Source: Tricholoma matsutake (lineage: Eukaryota > Basidiomycota > Agaricomycetes > Agaricales > Tricholomataceae). Taken from it: 64,000 nt of DNA. The DNA lies in NCBI GenBank assembly GCA_026075535.2, contig AP026545.1:7688001-7752000 (forward strand). Reading direction: 5' to 3'. Below the pieces are notes generated by a model. It was not told the origin of the DNA, did no database searches, and worked only from the letters and a program-made list of their open reading frames with translations. Positions within the stretch are counted from its first letter, which is position 1. The number at the start of each line of letters is the position of its first letter. The translations under genes and the position numbers were made by a program. Shown here piece after piece: positions 46,252 through 57,181 of the stretch.

Positions 46252-47904
46252 CTGCAGGCCTTGTGTGAGTGACTGCATTCCAACTCAATCTATGGACTCT
46301 CCACCTCTTTAATACAGACCAATGAACTATTCCAAGGTATTGATTCTACCTATAATACCTTGGTTAATCTATCTATACAGCCACCAGTGGGTCCTGTGAG
46401 CTGGCATATAGTAACAAGGAAAAAAGGTGAGTAGGTGAAGATCCTGACTTGTAGGGTGAAGTATTGACTATATGGATGACTTGTAGGCTGTAAACGAGGG
46501 GTACAGGACTACTATAGACGCCTATGAGGAGCTTTGTACAGAAGGTGAAGTGTGGGATACATGGTGAGCAAAGTTCACATCTGTAGGTGGGGAATCCATG
46601 TCCTGGTGAGTCAGGATCCTATATCCCTGCTATCTCCTTTACTGATCTTTGTTCTACTTTACTATAAGGCCCAGGAATCGAAGAAAGCGAACGCTTTGGT
46701 GCCACGGATCTCCCAGGGTATGGATACCTCCTCCTGACTCCATGTTCTCTGCTATGGCCATCCGCATTACTACAGGGACTTCAGGGGGTCTATTGTATCG
46801 TTTTATTTGACTATTATATCCCTTTTCCATGTGCATTTCATAAGGGGATGGCCTAGGTATGCAGGTAAGTGACAACCTCTCCCCCTCCCCATACAGGTGC
46901 ACTCACAGAGAGCACCTTGTTCCCAGCTCTCCCAACATTAATCCCTGCCTCTATGTACATCCCTCTACCCCCCTACATTTTTTTTTGGCTGTGGAGGGTG
47001 TGCAAGCCCAGCAGTGGGTACCCTGTCTCACACTCCCATCACCTCTCCCTGTTCCCCCTCTTCTCTACTCATGTAGTGCCATCCACAGTCATTTGGACAG
47101 TCATATATATTAATATATAGCAAGTTACATGCAATATAACACTCTCATGAGATGATGACACCTCTCCTCCTCCTCAAACTCAAGAAGAGTGCTTGCTCTG
47201 GGTTAAATATAGCTGTAAAAGCGGAAATGACTGTTCATTAACACTATACATACATATATAAGTATTATATATCAAAAAAAAGCGGGGGAAAATGGTCAGG
47301 AATGAGAGGAAAGGCTCATCGTCGGGGATGATGAGAGCGATGGTAGCCGAAGCTGTGGCGCGTGTTGATCAACCGTGGGAGATAGTGATCGACAGTGATC
47401 GGGGTGGCGGTGGCGGGAAGCTGTCCCGCACATTCCCGGACCTATATGCTTATGTGAGCATGGTGTGTACGCTTACCTTGGTAAGTCTGAACGTTGCTTG
47501 GGGAGGGAAATAATGCTGGTGTCAGGTTTTTACAGAAACGAGCCTTACAATAGTGAGTGAGGCACCGGATCACCCACTATTATAAAGCTGGGTTTGTGGG
47601 AAGATCAGGTGCCAAGTGTATGTGATGTGACAGGGCAGGGGAATCCCACATTATTGGGACTGGCCCAAATGTAACCTGGGGCTGCCCACAGCAGTTGGAC
47701 CTCCCTGAGGTATACTTGGTCCAAATATAGTTCTGTGGGGCAGACCAAACTGCCTTTTGGGGCTTCCCATGGGATGTCCAGGCCTAAGCATGGGGAGGAC
47801 CATGGAGCTTGGAACTATCCCCTGGTCTTAGGCCTACTTAGGGTAGTCTTTCTTGGTGGGACAATCTACCCTAAGTAGGGGGTCAGGGGTGGTTGCCTGA
47901 AGTG
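46252..47904. repeat. FB1 right arm (uninterrupted)
   Basis: This is the only intact arm of FB1. It serves as the reference for the empty sites of FB2 and the LINE. Near its outer end is a stem-loop word pair CCTACTTAGGGTAG / CTACCCTAAGTAGG (47840-47880), also present in the left arm (30951-30998). It carries exon-like blocks with splice signals (46316, 46424, 46667, 46718, 46863). Confidence 0.85.
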
Positions 47905-47911
47905 ACTGGAT

Positions 47912-48321
47912 TTGAATTTCTCATCATTATATGGCCCATTTAGGGCAGTCCCAATTGTCAGAAAGTCCCCAGTTATCAATTAACAAGTGTAGTGAGCTTC
48001 ATCAATGTACCTTAGATCACATGATGTGGTCAAATGTTGGTGTATGAAAATTTTGAAATTACATTACATAAAATGATTATAAAGCATTTGGAGTTAAAAA
48101 CTAAAGGTAAATTTGAAACCTTATCTCCTCCACAGAAAAGAGAAAATCTTTCCAGAGAGTTAACCATTAGCATCCCTTCTACACATCCCTGAGGTTAAAT
48201 GTGTTAAAAGTGGAATGTGGTGGTGGTAGAAGGCAGTGAGAGTCTGTTCAGCAATTTTGATCTGAAATTTGGAATTTGATGTCAAACTCAGCAGCCAGTC
48301 CAGGATGTCTGTTGAAGTCTG
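47912..48321. other. Interval between FB1 and copia-1 with nothing recognised
   Basis: AT-rich sequence without domain or repeat edges. It presumably is the older sequence into which both elements inserted. Confidence 0.4.
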
Positions 48322-48611
48322 TGTTGAGAATGCTCATTATCACACTGTGAGCATACACAATCATGCGTCTGATGTGTGTACTATTTATAGCTTATCTCTT
48401 TGATGCGTCGTTTCAGTAGACAGTCAACCATTCACCTCAGTCACTTGTACAGAGACTGAGGTGAGCGCGTTTGTTATCACTTGATTATGGATCATTACTT
48501 ACTGTACCTATAGTTAAACTCTGATTATGCTAGGTACAGTACTTGTATTATCAGAGTCACTTGTACAGAGACTGAGTTAAACTCTGATTACGCTAGGATT
48601 GATTTTCTATA
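48322..48611 (+). repeat. 5' LTR of copia-1
   Basis: Starts TGTTGAGAATGCTC and ends TTTTCTATA (a family end of TCTACA is likely, judged from copia-2). The first 95 bp differ from the 3' LTR at four positions, all transitions at CpG. The following GGTTATGGGCCAATCTCG is the probable primer site, but I cannot assign a tRNA. Confidence 0.85.
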
Positions 48612-48830
48612 GGTTATGGGCCAATCTCGTTGTTAGAAACAATGATAGAAAGCTTCCTAGCCACTCAACAACATACATCATCTGGTGCCTTTTCTTTTTT
48701 TGATCAATCATCTCAATCACTCTTGCCGTCCCAGATCACAGACTTTACTTTGTGCACAACCTGATAATTCTGGCGCATGTGCTCCTTTGTCGCTGCTACA
48801 CATCTTCCTGCCACTCCACATTAGCCTGTG

Positions 48831-49723
48831 ATGGTCGAGTCAACTACAGCTTCTGACCCTACTGCCCCATCCATCCCACTCATCAAATTATCTGTCCAGT
48901 ATGTCGGCGAGAAGCTTGATAAACTCAAATCTAACTACAAAGAATGGTGCAAAGAAATCACCATTGCTCTCACTCTCAATGGTCTCTATGACTATGTCAC
49001 TGGTGATATCACTCAACCACCCTTGTCTGATTACCGTGCTCTCATGAATTGGAAAGCCAACTCTTGTTTAGCCTATGCCTTTCTAGCATCCAGCGTTGCT
49101 CCCTCTGAGCATCTGTTTATCGATATGTCAAAGGGTCCTAGTATTAATTGGAATGCCCTCCAGGATTGACATCAGAAAGAAGGCCCAGTTCGACAGGTGC
49201 AACTATTACAGCAGGCCCTATCCATTCAATGCACGAAGGACACTCCCCTCCCCAAGACTGCTGAACAAATCTGCACTCTTATTGAGCATGCTTTTGCCAT
49301 GGGGGACATTAAAGCCGACCTCCTTTGCTGTATTGCATTGCTTAGTTCCCTCAGTGAAAATTTCCCCCATGCATGATCCATTATTTCTCACGACATTGCT
49401 GCCTCCACTGCTTCATTGCCTTACACATCCAAAGATATACACATGTTTCTCAAAAATGAGCAGTCTCTTCTCGAGAATGACCACCATAATAATTCCTCGA
49501 TTGCACTCTCTGCCCACTCCAAGCCATCAAGGCCTCCAAGTTTGTCTCTTTGCACAAACCCTGTATGTAAGAAGCCTGGGCATACCATTGAGTATTGCAT
49601 CAAACCTGGTGGTAGCATGGCGGGCAGGTCTATTGAGGAATCAGTTGCAGCCCAACGGGCGGCATGGGATAAGGGAAAGAAGAATGGTACCTCATCTCAA
49701 TTGAGCTCCAGGGTTCTGATCAC
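48831..49723 (+). pseudogene. Copia-1 gag
   Basis: ATG 48831 gives MVESTTASDPTAPSIPLIKL, then LNGLYDYVTGDITQPPLSDY (the UBN2-like gag helix region) and a CCHC knuckle, CTNPVCKKPGHTIEYC (about 49552-49600). Two in-frame TGA codons (49168-49170 and about 49375) occur exactly where copia-2 has Arg (KDRHQKEG and PHARSI). The reading is cut at 49723 by the first hAT-like element and resumes at 52744. Confidence 0.88.
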
Positions 49724-52700
49724 TAGTGTTTTAAGGTTTGGTTTGGTCTGGTTTTTTGACCTCTAAGAGGGTTAACTGGGACTGTAACCAGTCTAGACCA
49801 GCACCCTAAGTCAGTTAGACCGTGACCGAACTGATTAGGACTGGTCCTAATTGGTTTGGTCTACCAGTTTAGACTGGTTTCAATCAGTTTTCGAGTCTAC
49901 ATAAATTATATTACATAGTAAATAAAATTATTTACATTCACACCCTGTGAGCAGGTGCTCGCAGCGGTGGGGTGTAGTTAGAGAATGAACAAATGAAAAT
50001 GAAAATGAGAACCAAACAAAAAAAAAAGCTGCACCCTCTCATACTTGTAGCGAGGGTGCGGGTTCTGGTGTTCTTGCTGCTGTCATTGGCCATCCCTGCT
50101 GTTTGTTTTCCCCCCTGTTAGTCATCACCATGGTTTGTTGTCCTGGCTGTTTGTTGTCCCAGGCATTTGCCGTCCCATTCACCCTGCGAGCAGGGGCTCA
50201 CAGTGGTGGCTCAGGACAGAGTGCCAGGGTTGGGCATGGGGTGTCATTATAGCATATGTTAAACCTAAGAACAAAGAGAAAACCATTAGTTAGTTAAAAG
50301 AAAAGAAAAAAAAGAAACTCACCTAGGGCCAGAACGATGATGAACAATGTTCTGTTGTTCCTTGTCTGTCATTCATTGCCCCCATCGTTCCTCATCCCTG
50401 TCATTCGTCATTTTTCATCCCCCTTTGTTGTCCCTGTCATTCTCCATCTGTCATCCCCATCATTTGTTGTTCCTGTTGTTTGTCATCCTCACCATTCATG
50501 TAGTCGTCATCGTATGGGAAAGGGCCTGTTGCCACCCTGTGAGCAGAGGCTTGCAGCGGCAGTGTAGGGTGCAGGCATTGGCTGTGGTTGTCACAGTCCA
50601 GAAACAGGTCCATTGCTGCCCTGTGAGCAGAGGCTTGCAGAGGCAGCACAGGGCTTGCGTGGGGTACCTACAGGGTTTGTGTGTGTAAGGACAACCTTAC
50701 GATCAGAGTCCTAAGAACTCGATACTTGCAAGGGAAAACCAAAGATTAGATTCAATAACTATTGAACAAGGAAAAGACCCATACCTTGCAAGGGAAAACC
50801 AAAGAGAAAACTCTAAGGAGTCCAGTGCAAGGCTGAAGTATATATATGGAAGGCATGTGATGTTCTAAAATACTTGGAGCCCCTTCCATCCTAGCACTAA
50901 TTCAGATCCAGAATCATGTTCCCATTTGGGGAGATGGCCATCAATCAGCGATAGTGTCCACATCAGGCCATGCTTGGTAAGTGGTGTCCGCATCAGGCCA
51001 TGATTGGTAATGGGTGTGCAAAGACATCCTTGATCGTTTCCGCAGGCACAACAATTGCACAACTGGTTTATGCAAAGGCGCAAACTGCAACAACGGTTTG
51101 CACAGGGGTATTGACTGCGAGAATGGTGAGAGTACAATAGGGGCTGATGGATTGACATATCGGAATGTTTGTAGATGGTTGGCGCAAAAGGTGCCTTGTT
51201 GTGTGAAAGGCACTTTGTTGCGCAAACATTTGCGGGTGTGCGGAAATGCTTGCAAATGTGCGCCAACCATTGTAGGGGCTTGTAAGGTGTTCCCCTTACA
51301 GTGTGTGTCATTCGGTGGGTGGACAATGTCATTATCAAGATCCTGGAACCTAAAATTGAAGAAAAACATTTAGTTAGTTTAAAAGAAAGAAATCAACTAA
51401 AAAGAAAGAAATCAACTAAAAAGAAACATACCCGAGAGCCCAAACAACATTAGTTCATCGTTTGGCCCCCTGCATTGTGTTTGTTGGCTTGTGTGGTCAT
51501 GGGTGCTGACAGGGTGGTGATGCGGTGTTGAAAAGCCCCAGAGGGTGGATGAATGAAGGAGGGAAGGTTGAGTTGCCAGAACAAAAGTGTACGTGCATTG
51601 TCGATCACTTGTTCCGGCAATTGCCAGATAGTGATCAATGCAGTGAGCACATTGATCTCAACAACCCTGGGCCCTCCTCGACTGTTGCCAATGGTAAAAA
51701 TATGGTTGAGATAATGTGGGGGAGTATTGTATTAATCTACTACAACTTGAATTTCATTTTTATGTTTAGTATTGCAAATGCATGAGAACTCGTCAAACTC
51801 AAGTCAAACTCAAGTCAAACTCAAGTTGATCAAGTCTTCAAATCAATGCATTTTTGCAGTATATCTGGCCACAACCCTTCCACATCACATAAAACACTTA
51901 ACTACTTATTCCAGAACATACTGATACACTCTGTGATTTATTTCCAAGCCTTTAAACTATTTTCTGACATGTATTAAGCTCACAAATGGCAAAAATGTGA
52001 GAAATAACAACTTGCCATTTTCACTCTGAAATCTACTCTATATTCTTGGGGGAATCTAGAACTGCATGGCTTTTGAAATTTGACTCATTGGAAGATAAGT
52101 TATAGCTGTAAAACTATCAAAACTGTCATCCTGTTACTCACTTTCTTTCCTTTCAAATAAGATTTTGACTGTTGGGAGGTGAGGTTTGGAGCATAAATAT
52201 AAATTACTACATGCTTACAAGGTCCTACTCATTTCTGGTGCTTGATGCACAGCAAAATGACATCTGGGCACCCAGCATCATATTGTCTGGCAACTGCCAG
52301 ATTGAGCGATCATGCAGTGATGGACACGCATGATTCTTGGAAAATGGCACCACTTTTATTTTTTTTTGTGCACAAACACAACCACATGGTCCATGCGCAG
52401 CCACAAGGTATATAAACCCTCACCAAATGACTTCTTTTTCCCCAGGCTCATCCCATTTCATTTTATAATGGCAATATTAGTAGTATTTACATTAGTTTGT
52501 TATATGTTATCTACATTAGTTTACTGTCCTGTAGTCTGAATGCAAAGACCAGTTTAAACTGGTTTAAACTGGTTTTATAATGGTTTTCAAATGTTTTCAA
52601 AACAAGTTAACCAGTAACCGAACTGTGGTTTCAGTTACTCACTTTTTCAGAAAAATGGACCGAATCAAAGTATGGACCGTGGTTCAGTCCATTTTGGTCT

Positions 52701-52735
52701 TCAGTCCTATGGACTGAACCTTGATAGATACACTA
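49724..52735. mobile_element. hAT-like element 1 in copia-1
   Basis: Ends are TAGTGTTTTAAGGTTTGG (left) and TAGTGTATCTATCAAGGTTC (right, reverse complement). The 8-bp duplication CTGATCAC is perfect (49716-49723 and 52736-52743), and removal restores the copia reading ...VLIT-VKNVNG. Subterminal regions are dense in ACCAGT/ACTGGT words. The interior holds repeated GC-rich motifs (CCCTGYGAGCAG-type at 49945, 50180, 50540 and 50620), two intron-like modules on the minus strand (50265-50322 and 51350-51431) and a solo LTR (50684-51300). No transposase. Confidence 0.88.
50684..51300. repeat. Solo LTR inside hAT-like element 1
   Basis: 617 bp starting TGTAAGGACAACC and ending CCCCTTACA, flanked by GTGTG (50679-50683 and 51301-51305). 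Related to the solo LTR at 31402. The middle (51040-51260) contains many short inverted words around TTTGCGC/GCGCAAA. Confidence 0.8.
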
Positions 52736-52743
52736 CTGATCAC

Positions 52744-53847
52744 TGTGAAAAACGTTAATGGTCAGGCTTTCACTGCCATGCTTGACTCTGCCTCGATGGC
52801 CCCCCCACCTGACCCACCAGTGGCCCATGTGGCAGGTTTCATTGGACTGACTAGTGATCAGCTTCCTACTGCCAATGATGGATCAGAATATGAGGGTTGG
52901 ATTGTCACTGAGGATGAGGAAATGACTAGTATTGATTGGGCTCATAATTCTATTACACCCATCACTGACGCACTTTCTGTCAAACCTCTCAATCAGGCAA
53001 GCCATTCTCAACTATCCATCAACAATCATCCATTTATCATTGATACTGGGGCATCTGTCCATATTTCCCCCGACAAGTCAGATTTTCTCACTCTTTGTCT
53101 GGTTCAGCCACGTTCCATCAAAGGTGTTGGTGGCACATCAATTGTTACCGTTGGAGTCAGCGACATCAAATTACGGGTTGCTCAAGGTGCATCAATCACA
53201 TTATGTAACACCCTCTATATTCCTAATGCGGCAGTTTGGCTTATTTCAGTGGGAATTCTGGCTGATGACTCTAACACTACAGCCCATTTTGACAACTCCC
53301 TATGTTGGATCACTGACAAATCCACTGGTGCACTCATTGCTTGGGGATCTCGACTCTCCAAAAAACTCTACACTCTTAACGTATATTCTGCTGCCGCTGA
53401 TCATGCATTTACCATACACAAACCTCTCAACCTAGAAATATGGCACTGCTGTCTCGGTCACATGAATTATCAGTCTCTCTGGAATATGGCCAAAAATGGC
53501 ACACTCACAGGTGTGCCAACCAGCTCTATCCCTAAACCTCCTAAATGCGAATCTTGTGGTCTTGGTAAACAGACCAGAACTCCCATTCCTAAGATGCATG
53601 AAGAGGGGAGAGGACATAGGGCAATGAGAAAGTTGGAAAAAGTGTGGGTGGACTTATCGGGCCCCCACGCAGTCAAATCTCAGGATGGGAATTTGTATGT
53701 TATGGATATAGTCAATGATTACACATCTTTTCCTTGGTTGATACCTCTGCAAAGTAAGGACAACTCTTTTCCAGAACTGAAAGCTTGGGAACTTGCTCAG
53801 GAAAATGAGACTGGACTGAAAATTGGGACCTACATCACTGATAACAG
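52744..53847 (+). pseudogene. Copia-1 protease and integrase, first part
   Basis: After hAT-like element 1 the frame resumes. The protease active site is PFIIDTGASVHISPDKSDF (about 53032-53088). The GAG-pre-integrase zinc motif is IWHCCLGHMNYQSLWNMAK then CESCGLGKQTRTP (about 53440-53580). The integrase core begins KVWVDLSGPHAVKS (about 53641-53680, first catalytic Asp) and reaches TYITDN at 53847, where hAT-like element 2 interrupts the second catalytic-Asp block. Confidence 0.88.
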
Positions 53848-55159
53848 TAGTGTTTAAAAGTCTGGTCTGGTCCGGTTTTTTTGATGACAACAGGGGCAAC
53901 CGTGGACCGGACCGGTTGCTTACATGCTCAACATCAAGGCAACTGAGGACCAGACTGGTGTAAACCGGTCCTACTCGGTTGCCTCACGGTTGCCAAACTG
54001 GTTTAAAACCGGTCCATACTTAGACTGGTCCTGACCAGTTCACAACCGGTCAGGACCGACTATTTGTACACTAATATACATGTCTCGAAGTAATATATTT
54101 TGAAAACTAGTAGTAGTAATATAAGTAAACACTACAGACAAAACCATAAATGAATGGCTAGACCATGTGGCTAGTGCTTTGGGGGGTGTATCTATATCAT
54201 ATATGTAGTGTCTAATCCAAGCTTAACAAAAGGATACATTGAACCATTATTGAATTACAGTTCTACAGAGTTCTCAGAGGAATGAGGAGGAAGGGTTGCT
54301 TACCATAGATGAATGGTTGTACCGTTTGACTAGTGCTTTAGGGAGCACATATATATAATATATATTGTATTTAATCCAAGTTTACGAAAGGATCAGTTGA
54401 GCCGTTATTGAGTTACAGTGCTATGGAGTCTTCAGAGGAATGAGGAGGAAGGGTGGCTTACCATAAATGAATGACTGTACCGTTCAACTAGTGCTTTGGG
54501 GAGCATATATATATGCTATATATAGTGTCTAATCCAGATTTACGAAAAGATGCATTCAGTCATTATTGAATTATAGTCCGACGGAGTTTTGAGAGGAATA
54601 AGGAGGAAGGGTTGCTTACCATAGATGAATGGTTGCATCGTTTGACTAGTGCTTTTGGGAGCATATATATATAATATATATTGTACTTAATCCAAGTTTA
54701 CAAAAGGATTGGTTAAGCCGTTATTGAATTACAGTGCTACGGAGTTTTCAGAGGAATGAGGAGGAAGGGTGTTTACCATGAATGAACCACTGCACCATTG
54801 AACTAGTGCATTTGGGTGGATGTAGATATACTCTATACAGTGTGGAATCCTGGTTTATGGACATAGCTGTTAAGGCATTACAATCCTACAATAACTTATT
54901 TAGTCAGTGCCAGCACACAGATTACTTGTATCACATGTAATCAATTGATCACTTGCCTTAGCAACACATCAAATTATGATCAAAGACCGGTTGGAACTGG
55001 TCTTTACCTGGTCCATAATTATTTGAAAAACTATGCAACCGGCAACCGGACCGGTCCACAACCACTGCAGCAGAACCTGCAAGACAGACCAGACCGCGGT
55101 TTGGTCCGGTTCAGTTGCTGGTTTTTTTTTGGTCCATGCAACTGGACTTTCAAACACTA
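53848..55159. mobile_element. hAT-like element 2 in copia-1
   Basis: Ends are TAGTGTTTAAAAGTCTGG and, reverse-complemented, TAGTGTTTGAAAGTCCAG. Flanks are GATAACAG (53840-53847) and GATAACGG (55160-55167), an 8-bp duplication with one transition. Subterminal ACCGGT/ACTGGT words are abundant. The middle is a tandem array (see 54143). No coding capacity. Confidence 0.87.
54143..54850 (+). repeat. 158-bp tandem array, about 4.5 copies
   Basis: The word ACCATARATGAATG recurs at about 54143, 54301, 54459, 54617 and 54773, a period of 158 bp (last 156). Each unit contains CTAGTGCTTT, an AT-rich TATATATA core, and GAGGAATGAGGAGGAAGGG. It lies wholly within hAT-like element 2. Confidence 0.85.
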
Positions 55160-55167
55160 GATAACGG

Positions 55168-55712
55168 TGAGCTGAAGTCTCACAAAATGCAGGTGTGGTT
55201 GAAAACGCAAGGTACAGACCAATGATTTACTGCTCCACATACTTCTGCTCACATTGGTCATGTGGAATGGATGCACTGCACTCTCATGGCAAAGGCTCGG
55301 ACTATGAGGATCTACTCAGGGTTGCCACCATTTCTTTGGGATGAATTTTACTTGATGGTGTCTCATTTTCATGCAAAAACCACGACACGATCACTACAGG
55401 GTGTTACACCTTGGGAATTATGGTATGAGTGCAAACCTGATTATTCATACTTGCGGGAGATCAGCTGTTGAGCTTTTGTCCTCATTCCTAGGAAGAACAA
55501 TCCCAAAATCTTTGAACGGTTGATTGAATGTGTATTGATTGGTTATGACTCCAAATCTAAATCATACCATTGCTACAACCAGGCTACTAGGAAGGTCCAC
55601 AGTTTGTATCATGTTAAATTCCTTGAGAGTCATGATGGCCATTCACCACACATTCCTCCTGCCGAGTCAACACGCATGGAGATTCAGGACAATAAATCTA
55701 CTCATACGTACC
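55168..55712 (+). pseudogene. Copia-1 integrase, second part
   Basis: Continues from 53847: the GEL after TDN, then FTAPHTSAHIGHVEWMHCTL (with one stop before it) and LWDEFYLMVSHFHAKTTTRS, LQGVTPWELW, then ERLIECVLIGYDSKSKSYHC and VHSLYHVKFLESHDGH. These are the C-terminal integrase blocks of copia elements. hAT-like element 3 cuts it at 55712. Confidence 0.85.
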
Positions 55713-57173
55713 TAGTGTTTAAAGGTCCGGTTCACTGAACCAAAAAAAGTCGAAACCAGACCAAACCAAACTGTGGTTCAGTCTTTTTGCAGTTGCGGTT
55801 GCCCTCATTCTGTGAGTCTAGTGGTTATGGTTGCATTGAATAAAGTATTTATTTGAGACCGATTAAAACTGGTTCTAACTGACCCTCAGTCTACATACTA
55901 TACTCTATGTAAGTAGATGTAATTTAATTATAATCAAATGATATAATAACTAAAATAAAATCATAATTGGGCGAACCCAAGGAAAAGAAGGGTTTATATA
56001 CCCTGAGGTTGGGCATGGACCATGTAGTCACATTTGTGCACCCAAACAAAAAGTGGTGCCACTTGGTTTACTATTCCCATGACTTCCACACCACCCTGCC
56101 TACATCAACCACCACTACCACCATCCTCGACCCCCCTCCTCTGCCTCCTTCCACCACCACCACCACCACTCCATCAATGCCTGCCACTACACCCACATCC
56201 CCCACATTGGATAGCACTGCCAAATGCTGCCACCAAAACACATCGGGTGCAAACAATGACAGATGTCGTTTGTGCCCCAGGTATGTTCTTTTAATGTTCT
56301 TTTTCAATTAACTAATCTTTTCTTTTCTTTTCTAGGTTCTAATTATGTTATAACAACATTAACAAGACCACACCAAGATGCCCCGCCCACCTGCTTTGCA
56401 CCCACTGCTGCAAGCCCCTGCTCGCAGGGTGGTATTCCTGTGGCTTCCACACCACTACCACCATCCTCGACCCCCCCCTCCTCTGCCTCCTTCCACCACC
56501 ATCACCACTCCATCAACACCTGCCACTATGCCCACATCCCCCACATTGGATAGCACCACCAAATGCCGCCACCAAAACACATTGGGCGCAAATGACAACA
56601 GATGTCATTTGTGCCCCAGGTATGCTCTTATAACATTCTTTTTCAATTAACTAATCTTTTCTTTTCTTTTAATTATGTTATAACAATGTTAATGAGACCA
56701 CACCAAGATGCCCTGCCCACACACTTTGCACCCACCGCTGCGAGCCCCTGCTCGCAGGGTGGTTAACAGGTCTCATCAATGTGGCAGTGGTGCCACATCA
56801 CAACCACCTACTGACAAATGACCCAGCAGCCTGCTCACCGCTCACAGCCCCCTCATTGCACATCCTGCAAGGTAGGGGGTATGTTTTCTCTTTTTGTACT
56901 ACCTACGTGCTCACTCACAGGCCCCTGCCTGTGAGGGGCTTTTAGAACATATTATGTATATAATGTAGGTTTAGACTGACTCAAGTCGGTTGATGAGCGG
57001 TTGTGGCCCAAACTGGCTGCAACCGGTTGTCAGACTGGACTGGACTGCAAAGAACTGGTTTCTTGTGGTCTGGTCCAGTTTTATTTAGTTTTGCAATCTG
57101 AATGAACCGGTTGCAGTCCCAGTTTGCTCCAGAAATGGAAAAAAACTGGACCGAGCCAGACCTTCAAATGCTA
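55713..57173. mobile_element. hAT-like element 3 in copia-1
   Basis: Ends are TAGTGTTTAAAGGTCCGG and, reverse-complemented, TAGCATTTGAAGGTCTGG. Flanks are TACGTACC (55705-55712) and TACCTACC (57174-57181), an 8-bp duplication with one mismatch. The interior has two tandem copies (about 56090-56420 and 56430-56770) of a module with a spliceosomal-intron-like segment followed by the GC-rich CCCCTGCTCGCAGGGTGG motif. A word shared with other elements (GGCATGGACCATGTAGTCAC, complement form) lies at 56010-56030. Confidence 0.87.
56281..56335 (+). other. Intron-like module in hAT-like element 3
   Basis: GTATGTTCTT at the 5' end, TTAACTAATC as branch site, a pyrimidine tract and TTTTCTAG at the 3' end, 55 nt in all, form an ideal fungal intron. 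The second module copy (from 56620) keeps the donor and branch site but has lost the acceptor through a short deletion. Similar segments on the minus strand lie at 50265-50322, 51350-51431 and 23119-23183. Confidence 0.65.
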
Positions 57174-57181
57174 TACCTACC

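Larger units (their letters stand above)
30928..47904. mobile_element. FB1: foldback-type element with about 1.65-kb inverted arms
   Basis: The right arm 46252-47904 (1653 bp) is the inverted complement of three left pieces, 30928-31226, 37395-37538 and 44557-45780 (1667 bp in total). A 471-bp spacer (45781-46251) separates the inner ends. The outer ends read CACTTCAGGCAACCACCCCT on both strands and are flanked by the direct repeat ACTGGAT (30921-30927 and 47905-47911). Long stretches of the arms are identical, including four overlapping frames that translate the same from both arms. The left arm is split by FB2 (31227-37394) and by a LINE (37539-44549). The element without insertions is about 3.8 kb. 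I do not recognise the superfamily. Confidence 0.75.

Noticed and set aside
45130..47120. Pairs of identical 61-84 codon frames on opposite strands
   Set aside because: They are the same sequence in the two FB1 arms. Coding is not supported by splice-consistent reading or known domains.
30928..47904. A giant cargo-carrying transposon of the Starship kind
   Set aside because: The 17-kb span results from nested insertions in a 3.8-kb inverted-repeat element. There is no tyrosine recombinase and no cargo gene set.
48617..48640. tRNA gene or recognisable tRNA primer match after the copia-1 LTR
   Set aside because: The adjacent sequence could be a primer site, but no specific tRNA 3' end could be matched from the sequence alone. 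No tRNA gene was found anywhere in the window.
54143..54850. CRISPR-like regular repeat
   Set aside because: The period is 158 bp without a short-repeat and unique-spacer structure; it is a plain tandem array inside a eukaryotic transposon.
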